From Meconema thalassinum (lineage: Eukaryota; Arthropoda; Insecta; Orthoptera; Tettigoniidae), in contig OX336388.2 of NCBI GenBank assembly GCA_946902985.2, forward strand, positions 286,790,526-286,854,525: 64,000 nucleotides of DNA. Direction: 5' to 3'. The position numbers and the translations under genes were made by a program. Below the pieces are notes generated by a model. That model saw only the letters and a program-made list of their open reading frames with translations, was not told where the DNA came from and did not search any database. This document shows positions 54,836 through 63,338 of the stretch, piece after piece; the stretch's first letter is position 1, and each line of letters begins with the position of its first letter.

Positions 54836-56170
54836 GTGAAGAACTATACAGCCTACTTTTCATGTCAATGATTATTCTACAGAATATGAACCTATCTAGA
54901 ATAATGACGAAATTAAGTTGGTAATATCGAAATATCTAATTAGTTCAAAATATACCTGGTATAATGTAGCCTAATAGAGCACTACAGTTGGCAGCCCTGG
55001 TGACTGAATATATTCTTAGTTCCATCTCTTAAGGTACAAAATACAAAATTTGGTTGAAGTCCAATGGACGTTACATGCATTTAGACACTGGATCTATCAG
55101 CACGCGTAAAAGCATGTTGCCAACAATACCATGCGTGTGCTGGTTAGAAATTATCTGAAATAATATGATATCTTGTTGTGCCAATTTTGGATGAAATCCA
55201 TTTGTTGGTATAGAAGTTACATGTATTTTAAAATTGGACTTATCAGCAGGCATAGAATCATGTTGGCAGCACTGCCTTGTATTAATTACTCCAAATTAAT
55301 CTAGAATGTTAGGTGCTATACGTGTGCAAAGTATAGAGCTGTTGGCTTGCATACTTTCTGATATATTGATATTAGGGTTAAAAAAAATATAGACAGCATT
55401 TATTAACAGTTGGCAGCCCTGATTGCTCTTAACAATACGTATAGTCATATCTGTTATGGTACACACAGCACATACGAAATTTTGTTGAAATGCAACTGAT
55501 AGTATAGAAGTTACATGTATTTAAAAATTGGTACTATCTGCAGGCTTATAATCATGTTGGTAGAACTGACGTATATAAGTTACTCCAAATTAATCTAAAA
55601 TGTCAGAATATACGTGTGCATAGTTTAAAGCTGTTGGCTTGCATACTTTCTGAAATATTGATATTTGGATAAAACAATAGAGAGAGAGCAATTATTAACA
55701 GTTGGCAGCCCTGGTGGCTCTTAAGAATACGCTCAGTCATATCTGTTTATGTACAGATATTACATACAAAATTTGGTTAAAATCCAGTTGATATTGTAGA
55801 AGTTATATGCATTTGAACATTGGACCTATCAGAAGGCTTAAAATTATTTTGGCAACACTGTCATGGTTGGCCTCCTGGAAATTAAACTGAAATAGTCTTA
55901 TCTACATGTGTGCCAATTTTGGAATAGCTCCCATGCATATCTTGCAGGATATCCAACATGGAGCTCAAATTTCTAGTGCGTTTTTTCATCCGTTGGTAGC
56001 ACTGACATCATTTTCAAATATGGACGTGAGATATTCCGGTGCACATCTTTACTCATACTAAATTTGGTTTTGATTGCTGCAGCCGTTTAGGAGTTGATAG
56101 GGGGGGACACACACACAGCCAGACAGAAGGACAGACAGACATACAGACACACTGTATTCAGAAAGTCGCA
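54836..56170 (+). mobile_element. Helentron-like element, family 3, with ~290-bp tandem repeats
   Basis: Begins AGAAGTTCCGTGAAGAACTA then ACAGCCTACTTTTCATG, the same terminus and subterminal repeat as family 2. The interior has units starting TTGGCAGCCCTG near 54983, 55412 and 55703, with TAGAAGTTACATGTATTT and CTGTTGGCTTGCATACTTTC. It finishes CAGCCGTTTAGGAGTTGATA with CA/CAGA tracts, as in family 2. The hairpin end is not found, so this copy may be truncated. Confidence 0.55.
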
Positions 56171-56204
56171 CAAAAATAGTTGCAATATGACTCTCGAAAA
56201 GTTT

Positions 56205-56515
56205 GGTTGGTTAGTTCCTTAGTTTAGGGGCCCCGTGTACTTTGGGTGTGCGTAGAATTTGTCTGATAACCGGTGTTAATTGTGATGACTGTATTAGTGT
56301 GTGTTATCTGTTTTTAATTCAAGTAAGGACTGCAGACATTCGATTTTGCAAATAGTTCCAAATTTTGCTACCAATCGCCACCGTCAACGACCAACTAGAT
56401 CTGAACTTTGTTACTAGATGCCATAACAGTCAACTCCTGGCGACGAAAGTTGGTACCTAAGAGCGTTAGTCAAATATAACCTATAATTACAAAAGTGTAA
56501 TTAATGGAAGGTTCT
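56205..56515 (-). mobile_element. tRNA-derived SINE, family C, body only
   Basis: GGTTGGTTAGTTCCTTAGTT, TCTGATAACCGGTG and AAGGACTGCAG match the body; the tRNA-like head is absent. Confidence 0.75.
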
Positions 56516-56940
56516 TTGGTAAGAAAGTTATGCGTGTATAACTACAAGACGTAGGAGGAACACAGTTCTACGATAGTTGTACTGTATCTTCGTCCGTCGA
56601 AAGAAAGAAACGTAGAAGAAAGAAGTAAGGGAAACCGAGGAATATTAATTGATGAAGTTCTTGTTCATTTGCACATCTAGGAGTGTTTTACAAACCAGCC
56701 TATGTTATTTTCTTTTAACCATTTATGGATATGTGGTCAGTATGTTAACCACCTGTCACAGTTTATGTTATAAAAAGTGCTGATAGTCGATTCTTTCAGA
56801 CTTATTTTCAAGAACATTCAAGTGGAACTGCTAGTATTTCTAAAAATAAATTATTATATCCGTAACTACGTGACGTAGTATCCTGGATAAATTTTAAAAA
56901 ACAGAGAATGCAATAAAAAATTTAAAATAAAATAAAATAA
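56516..56940. other. Unassigned sequence
   Basis: AT-rich, ends in (AAATA)n just before the LINE. Confidence 0.4.
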
Positions 56941-56952
56941 TGTATAAATAAT

Positions 56953-58344
56953 TACAGGGGAATCTCCCTCCTGCTAGTGACCTATAAGATCTTATCCAAA
57001 GCACTTTTAAAAAGAGCGGAAAAAATACTCGACCCACAATTGGGAGAGTATCAGGCAGGATTTAGGAAGGGACGATCATGTATGGAGCAAATACTAAATT
57101 TAAAGAGCATATTAGACATGAGGAAAATCAGGAACTTGAAATATGTAGTTACTTTTGTGGATTTTAAAAAAGCCTATGACTCTATTGACAGAAAGGCACT
57201 TATTAACATTCTGAAGGAATTTGGACTTGATAACAAGACAACTGAAATAATTCAAGCAACACTAACGAAGACAACTTCCAAAGTTAAATTTAGAGGGGAA
57301 CTTTCAAAATCTTTCAAAATAAAGTCAGGTTTGAGACAAGGAGATGGTCTGTCACCTTTGCTTTTCAATTGTGCATTGGAAAAGGTAATTCGAGAGTGGA
57401 GGAAAGCCATCAATACTAAAGGTGTTCAACTAGGAAGACATCCAAATAAAATCACTGTAGATTGTTTAGCTTTTGCGGATGACATTGCATTACTTACTGA
57501 CTCACTGGATACTGCCCAAGAACAAATTAGAGAGTTGCAAAAACAGGCAGCCAAAGTCGGACTACAAATATCATTTGAAAAAACTAAGTTCATTACAAAC
57601 ATCACCGATGCCCCCAAAAGTATCACAATTCATGACAGTTCAGTAAGTAAAACAAATTCCTTTAAATACCTAGGAGAGTGGATAATGAATGACTCACAGG
57701 AAAAGACAGCAATAGAAACACGTATGCATAAATTACAAAGGTGTTTTCATATGACAAAAGATATATATAATAAAAAAAGCTTATCCTGGAACACTAAATT
57801 AAGGCATTATCAAACAGTGATCAGACCTGAAACTCTGTATGCAGCCGAAACACTTAAATTAACAAGATTTGGTGATTTAGACAAATTAGAGAAGACTGAA
57901 AGACGAATTCTGAGAAAAATACTGGGAGCTAAACGAAATAATAACGCAGAATATAGGTTACGACCAAATAGAGAGTTATATTTGAAATGTGAAAAATTAA
58001 CTGTTGTAATGAGAAAGAGAAGATTACAGTTTCTTGGGCACATCTATAGAATGGAAAATAGTAGACTAACTAAACAGATCTTCAACTTACTGTCTAGTTA
58101 CAAATCCAAACCCACATGGTTCATTGAAATTGACAAAGATTTGACAAACGCCAAAATTCATACAGACACAATAGCAAACAGATCACTCTTCAGAGAAGCT
58201 ATTCAAAACGCAAAATTTCAAGAAAGGAAGAAACAAACAACTGGCAGAAAGTGGACTCAGGAGGAGAAAGATCGACACTCTAGAAGGATGAAAGAAATTT
58301 GGAAACAACGGAAATTGAATACAATGGACAATAGCCAACGTTGA
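56953..58344 (+). CDS. LINE reverse transcriptase, open frame, N-terminally truncated
   Basis: The frame is open from the insertion point (YRGISLLLVTYKILSK) to the stop, about 463 codons, with no break. No ATG near the start: the first listed codon (56977) is GTG, so it is a fragment rather than an expressed gene. Counting from 56977, RT motifs are VDFKKAYDSID (61-71), GLRQGDGLSPLLF (118-130) and the catalytic FADD (166-169). SFKYLGEWI and LRHYQTVIRPETLYAAETL follow. The C-terminal part has RKRRLQFLGHIYRM and KWTQEEKDRHSRRMKEIW. Endonuclease and N-terminal regions are absent. It aligns along its whole length with the broken copy at 7004-9126. Confidence 0.9.
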   Translation, partial: YRGISLLLVTYKILSKALLKRAEKILDPQLGEYQAGFRKGRSCMEQILNLKSILDMRKIRNLKYVVTFVDFKKAYDSIDRKALINILKEFGLDNKTTEIIQATLTKTTSKVKFRGELSKSFKIKSGLRQGDGLSPLLFNCALEKVIREWRKAINTKGVQLGRHPNKITVDCLAFADDIALLTDSLDTAQEQIRELQKQAAKVGLQISFEKTKFITNITDAPKSITIHDSSVSKTNSFKYLGEWIMNDSQEKTAIETRMHKLQRCFHMTKDIYNKKSLSWNTKLRHYQTVIRPETLYAAETLKLTRFGDLDKLEKTERRILRKILGAKRNNNAEYRLRPNRELYLKCEKLTVVMRKRRLQFLGHIYRMENSRLTKQIFNLLSSYKSKPTWFIEIDKDLTNAKIHTDTIANRSLFREAIQNAKFQERKKQTTGRKWTQEEKDRHSRRMKEIWKQRKLNTMDNSQR

Positions 58345-58352
58345 TTCATCGT

Positions 58353-58367
58353 ACCCTCCAAATGGGT
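58353..58367 (+). other. 3' UTR stem-loop of LINE family LN1
   Basis: ACCC-TCCAAAT-GGGT, a 4-bp stem and 7-nt loop, followed by TATTCGAAA and the (GAA)n tail. Confidence 0.5.
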
Positions 58368-58546
58368 TATTCGAAAGAAGAAGAAGAAGAAGAAGAAGAA
58401 GTATAAATAAAAATTATAAAAATAAATTTAAAATTAAAATACCGGTAATAAACATTCGCCCGCGAACATTCTAGTTGTAAAGAGTACACTTAGCAAAATC
58501 TCAATCATGAATGTTATGACTGATTTATCCTTGGATGAATAATCAG

Positions 58547-58975
58547 ACTTTATCAATTCAGCTACTGGTGCAGTGGTTAGGGGTTTGTCATTCCTTCATA
58601 GGTATATCAGAGCGAAGTTAGTTTTCTGGGAATATCACAGACACTGTTAATTTAAGGGCCTTTAAATGTGGTTTTCGGTGACCCTTTATAGTCGGGTGAA
58701 AAATACCTTTCGTACCACACTCACACGTGAAAATTGCGTGAAAAAATTCTAGAGTGCCCCTTGACCCCCTTAAGCGCATTATACTGTATGTATTGATGAA
58801 TTTTACAGCTTAATTTGGTTCAGTGATAACCTTATAACCGTCTGGAAACTTTCACAGTAATGTAATAATTGGAATTGCATTGCGTCTTACAGAAATAGAT
58901 GGACCTGTGAGATTCTGTAACCATGGTTACCGTGTTGCTTTCTTTCATTATTTCATTGTAAATATACATGTTTTA
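58547..58975 (+). mobile_element. Repeat J, partial copy
   Basis: TTATCAATTCAGCTACTG, GTTAGGGGTTTGTCATTCCT and AACCATGGTTACCG match repeat J; ends are missing. Holds the perfect 14-bp palindrome GTAACCATGGTTAC (58917-58930). Confidence 0.6.
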
Positions 58976-59189
58976 AGGTATTTATTTAATTGTGAGGCAT
59001 TTAAAGAGTGAGTGCGTTTCGCTTACGCATTGGGTTATGCTGAACCTGTAGGTACCCCATGTGTGTAGTTAGGTGTTAATGTGATCTTATTTTCGGGACA
59101 AAACTGGAATGGGACCTTCGCAGAATAATATAGGGAGGAATTAAGAACATACAAGCACAGACAACCTGGTTAACCAGCAGTCTTTAAAC
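58976..59189. other. Unassigned sequence
   Basis: Nothing recognised. Confidence 0.4.
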
Positions 59190-59710
59190 CGGCGTAGTCG
59201 GTAGCATGCTGAGCTTCTATGCCCAAGATAGCGGGTTCAAACCCGGCCGAAGCCGTCGTATTTTTTAAGAGCGTTAAAAATCCCTCACTATGCCTTCCTT
59301 CGGAGGGGAAGTAAAGCCGGCGGTCCCATGTCATACATTTATGACATGTTAAAGAACCTTCCACTAATTGCACCTGTGTGTAGCTAAATTGGATAGGTTA
59401 AGAATGTAAACAACGCTCTTTGGTTTCTACGTTCGTTCCCAAGAGCCGACTGAGGTGGCTTCTGGTAGCTAAGTCCTGAATTTGGCCTAGTAGTCGTTGA
59501 CGGTGGCACTTGGCCGCAAAAGTAGGAACTATTTGAAAAATTCTAAGTTGCAGTATTTAAATTAAAAAAAAAAACAGATAACACACACTCATACAGTTAT
59601 CACAATTAACACCGGTTATCAGACAGATTCTACACACACCCAAAGTACACGGGGCTACATGACCACGTTGTCGCAGCCCCTAAACTTAAGAACCAACCAA
59701 TCATATGTAA
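59190..59710 (+). mobile_element. tRNA-derived SINE, family C, near full-length
   Basis: Box A region GGCGTAGTCGG at 59191, box B GGTTCAAACCC (59234-59244), full body to CCTAAACTTAAGAACCAACC. Target duplication not clear. Confidence 0.85.
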
Positions 59711-59829
59711 CTTTCAAAAACCTGTGAAGTACAAAACGAATATGGCGGTAAAGGACAAAAAAAAAAATTAAAATATGCATAAAAAACGAAAAGCAAAGTT
59801 AATTAATTTCCAATTGTAAAATACTTTTC

Positions 59830-59930
59830 TACGAAAACCTGTATATTCTGCCTATTTTCGCCTATGCCATAGATTGCCCGGTGAAATCTACATCCGCCTT
59901 TCGGCGTGCCGAGAGGAATTTTGATATTAC
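59830..59930 (-). repeat. Interspersed repeat, inverse copy of 2285-2392
   Basis: TCTGCCTATTTTCGCCTA and TTTCGGCGTGCCGAGAGGAA mirror the first copy. Confidence 0.65.
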
Positions 59931-60341
59931 TTCATTAAAATCCGGACGACTACGACAAGAAATAGAGCGACACACTATGGGTCATAATGACCCGGCACGA
60001 GTCCTCGTGTTATATTTGTTCACGCCAGCTCTCAAGGGTTAAGAGCAATCACTTCCGCATTCAAGCGCATATTTCCAGGAAGCACAATGTTTAGTAAAAG
60101 GTCTTCCCTTTTGTCGTATTTGTTTCATGGATAGTAGTTCCTTTTTCAGGGAATTTAAGGAAATATAGAGATATCTCACGTGCTCTATAGGGATATGACG
60201 AAAATTTCACCCAGTGATATAACTTTGTTTGATAGATTCAGTGCGCCACAACCTGCCATTTATCAGCAAGTGATGATATTAGTTGTCAACTCGGATGTGT
60301 TGCTAACATTCTCACGAAGAGTAATTTATCATCGAGTAGGA
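59931..60341. other. Unassigned sequence
   Basis: No recognised content. Confidence 0.4.
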
Positions 60342-60542
60342 TCACCGTATCCTTCGAAACAACATAAATAATTCATCATTCCAGTCGCAGTTCACCTTGG
60401 AGTGCACATCTGGAGCTGTTGGCATTCCGTCACGAGCTACTCGACATTTGTAGTCTAACACGTCATGAGCCAGTTGGTCAATTGTAACATCCGGAACAGC
60501 TCTATACAACTGTACTGTCATCCAAACTGCCTTGAGTCTAGT
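60342..60542 (-). other. Possible coding fragment, 66 codons, unknown
   Basis: Minus-strand frame bounded by TAA upstream and TGA at 60342. It reads VWMTVQLYRAVPDVTIDQLA and then HDVLDYKCRVARDGMPTAPD, with balanced, globular-protein-like composition unlike the shadow frames elsewhere. First Met is the eighth codon. No family recognised and no strong splice sites at its edges. It may be a host exon, an element fragment or chance. Confidence 0.3.
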
Positions 60543-60879
60543 TTATTAACTTTTCAAGACACGGCATAAACTGTTATCTGATAAGTGAACTATTCTCCTC
60601 TCATCTTAACGATTCCCAATGCAAGCTGTTGTCCGACACCCAGCACTGGAACAAATTACATGCTTTCAGTCAGTCATCACAAGTTTTTCCCAAAAGAGAT
60701 GGGCTATTTTCTAATCTTTAAAATACTTATATGAGATTAACAAACACACTTGGATGACCAGTTTCAATCGTCAAGCGATCATCATCAGATTCATTACACT
60801 TAGGCCCTAAAATGTATATAATAATTTATAATATAATATATAATACGCAACTGAGACATCGTCACTCACAGTTCACTTC
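60543..60879. other. Unassigned sequence
   Basis: AT-rich, no frame. Confidence 0.4.
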
Positions 60880-60975
60880 AAGAACATCGAGAAAATTAAA
60901 CGACAGATACTAAGGAAGATATTTGGGCCCAAGTTTCGAGAGGGTATATGGATGCGAAAAAGCTCGGAAGAACTA

Positions 60976-61805
60976 CAGGGTCTTTCATATAAAATAAGAG
61001 CGCCAAGCGGCGGCTTTGTTAACCGCTGCTGCGGTCACCTTGGCCGAGCTTTTAGCGCACCAAGGCCCCCTGCTTTAAGCGTGTGTACAATCCTATATGA
61101 TGCAGCGACCTTGTTAGCGTGTGTACAATGCTGAAATATTACTTTAGTTAGCAAGTTATTGTTGATGAAACCGAAACCCCTATAGTATTGAAAGCTCATA
61201 GTACTTACGATGGCTGTTTTTTTTTCCAAGTTCCGATGGACTGTATAAAAATAACAGATTGACATTACCAAACTTGACCTTGCAATAAGCATGCAGTTGC
61301 TCAGTCGCCAGTCTAAACCACAAGTGCTAACATGATGAGACAGTTATCATTGCAACATCGCATTATTTTAATGTAAAACTTATTTTAAGTACGAGTCGGC
61401 TCGGTGGGTACGTGATGCATTTGTTCAACAATTTCCTGATGAAGTGCCACCTTCACTAGCACAGATTCTCGTAATTGCAAATAAGTTTGACAATACTGGC
61501 TCGGTGCTCAATAAAAAACATGCCCGCACACGAACAGTTTTAACACAGGATGAGCTAGATGACATTGGCGAGAATCTCCGAATAAATCACTCACAAAATT
61601 AGCACAAGTAGGGGTTTCGGTTTCATCAACAATAACTAACTAACTAACTAACTAAAGTAAGATTTCAGCATTGTACACACGCTAGCAAGGCCGCTGCATC
61701 ATATAGGATTGTACACACGCTTAAAGCAGGGAGCCTTGGCGCGCCACAAGCTCGGCCAAGGTTAACGAAGCCGCTTGGCGCTCTTATTTTATATGAAAGA
61801 CCCTG
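60976..61805 (+). mobile_element. TA-flanked DNA transposon (Tc1/mariner-like), ~190-bp inverted repeats
   Basis: Left end CAGGGTCTTTCATATAAAAT is mirrored by ATTTTATATGAAAGACCCTG at the right end. Inverted similarity extends about 190 bp inward (to about 61170 and from 61620), with small indels. TA occurs on both sides (60974-60975, 61806-61807). The middle holds a transposase N-terminal remnant. Too short to encode a full transposase, so non-autonomous. Confidence 0.85.
61391..61640 (+). pseudogene. Transposase N-terminal helix-turn-helix remnant
   Basis: Translates to KYESARWVRDAFVQQFPDEV, PPSLAQILVIANKFDNTGSV and LTQDELDDIGENLRINHS. A frameshift near 61590 gives SLTKLAQVGVSVSSTITN in the other frame. 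The layout (HTH, PPSxxxI..L..KFxxTGSV, then S..KLAQ.VGVS) is that of the N-terminal DNA-binding region, DUF4817-like, of insect Tc1/mariner-type transposases. The catalytic domain is missing. Confidence 0.6.
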
Positions 61806-62223
61806 TATATGCATTAACTGAACGATTCTCTTCAGTCGCACGCAAACGGCGTATGAAATTTTATGGGCATTTAAAACGAATGGACGATTCACGTCTGACA
61901 AAGGAAATACATGCATTTCTTATCATCAATGGGAACCGACAAAACAAAATTCGCTGGCTAGTAGATACACAAATGGACCTTACTGAAGTCGACATTGATC
62001 CAATGACTACAACAAGGACTTCATACAGACAAAAGATCAACACCCATAAATTTGCACCCAAGAATCCATCCGAGAAAAGCTTGAAACTCCAAACCTCATG
62101 GACACAAGAAAGACGGCAGGCCCACAGTGAAAGAATGAAGAAATTTTGGGCGAATAAGAAGTTCAAAAAGATGAATTCCAGTGTTATTTAATGGTTCCAC
62201 GTGCTCCTTAGGGGCTGAACGAA

Positions 62224-62224
62224 T

Positions 62225-62255
<31 letters not shown>

Positions 62256-62262
62256 TAATAAA
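62224..62262 (+). repeat. (AAT)n microsatellite, LINE tail
   Basis: About twelve AAT units directly after the LINE 3' UTR. Confidence 0.9.
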
Positions 62263-62531
62263 GCTATGTGTCCGTAGCTTAATGTGACTTAACATTTTGA
62301 CAACATTTCAGTATTCCGGAGCTTAAAACAGCAATAACCCTATGTTAGAGGAAGCCACATGAACCATGTCATGTCCACAGTGAAGCAAAAACCGCAGTCC
62401 TTGTCACAACGCCGCGCACTGAATGGACTAGCTTGTAAATGTGACCAACATTGGTTTGCATGTGTTGGATTTCAAATAAATGTAACAATTCAAGCCATGA
62501 GCACTGCAAATATAATTAGAATGCTTCAATG
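62263..62531. other. Unassigned sequence
   Basis: Nothing recognised; the 80-codon frame at 62359 runs into retroposon B. Confidence 0.4.
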
Positions 62532-62541
62532 TGATAGTACT

Positions 62542-63209
62542 GATGATGATGATGATAATTGGTGTTTTAAGGGGCCTAACATCTGGGATATCGGCCCCTA
62601 ATGGTGTATGTGATAGTGAAAGATGAGATGAGAATGGAAACTATAACTAATACTAACTACAGACTTACAAACTAGAAGAAGAAATGGTAAACAAATAAAG
62701 GATAAGGCAAATAAAGGACAGGAAGAAAAGAAATGCGCTTAGCCCTCGAAGAATGAGGATTGAGGGACTTGGAAGGAAGGAGAGCCATTGAAGGCAGATA
62801 GGAAAGGGGAAACGGAGAGGGCCCGTCCCAAGGTCAGAGAAAAAACGGGACTAAACGGACCCAGGTCAGGAATCCCTCGGGGTTGCCAACTCCCAAACTC
62901 ACCAGCCGTGAACACTTGAGGGTGTAGCACAATCCAGGGTGCACCAGAAGTGGTGGTACTACACACACCCGGCCTCCTTGAGGGCCTTGAGCAGAAGGCA
63001 GGAGATAATAGGAAAAGAAAAAGAAGGCTGAACCCTCGCAGAAGGAGAGTATCAGGAAAGATGAGAAAAGGGCCAATTAAGGCGGGAAATTGAAAGACTC
63101 ACTAGCCCTCGGATACCCTTATACCGTCGGGTCGGACTCATCTGGGGTCCCGTGGTCGCCAACCCACGTCCCACTAGTCGTGAGCCCTTTGGGGGGGAGG
63201 GGGGAGGTA
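62542..63209 (-). mobile_element. Retroposon B, complete, 10-bp target-site duplication
   Basis: TGATAGTACT occurs at 62532-62541 and 63210-63219. On the minus strand it ends with a (ATC)n tail after AACACCAATTATC, and begins with a C-rich run. It is 668 bp long with no tRNA-like box A or B recognised, so not a typical tRNA SINE. Copies or fragments are at 43207, 50787 and 54558. Both strands give short frames that are not genes. Confidence 0.88.
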
Positions 63210-63338
63210 TGATAGTACTAGTAGAGTTTATGTTCTTGTGAAATTATATCAGAGGGATTGTGGCATTTTGGTCATCAGCCCCGTGTAATTGGGTGTGTGT
63301 TCTACTTTTCTCATAACCTGTGTGTCTGTGTTGACTGT

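Larger units (their letters stand above)
56952..58400 (+). mobile_element. LINE LN1 copy, 5'-truncated, 10-bp target-site duplication
   Basis: GTATAAATAA occurs exactly at 56942-56951 and 58401-58410. The element starts inside the RT (codons for YRGISLLL), has a complete frame to the C-terminus, a short 3' UTR with the stem-loop (58353-58367) and a (GAA)n tail. These are the marks of target-primed reverse transcription with 5' truncation. Youngest-looking LN1 copy in the window. Confidence 0.93.
60880..62256 (+). pseudogene. LINE LN1 C-terminal fragment, interrupted by a DNA transposon
   Basis: 60888-60975 encodes IKRQILRKIFGPKFREGIWM up to SSEEL. 61806 onward continues YALTERFSSVARKRRMKFYG to SWTQERRQAHSERMKKFWAN, stop at 62189. 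Together they align with ILRKILGP...RRHNYELY...MRKRRIAFYGHLLRM of the 7-kb copy. Taking out 60976-61805 with one TA joins the frame at EEL-YAL without a shift. The 3' UTR stem-loop is at 62203-62215 and the tail is (AAT)n. Confidence 0.85.
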
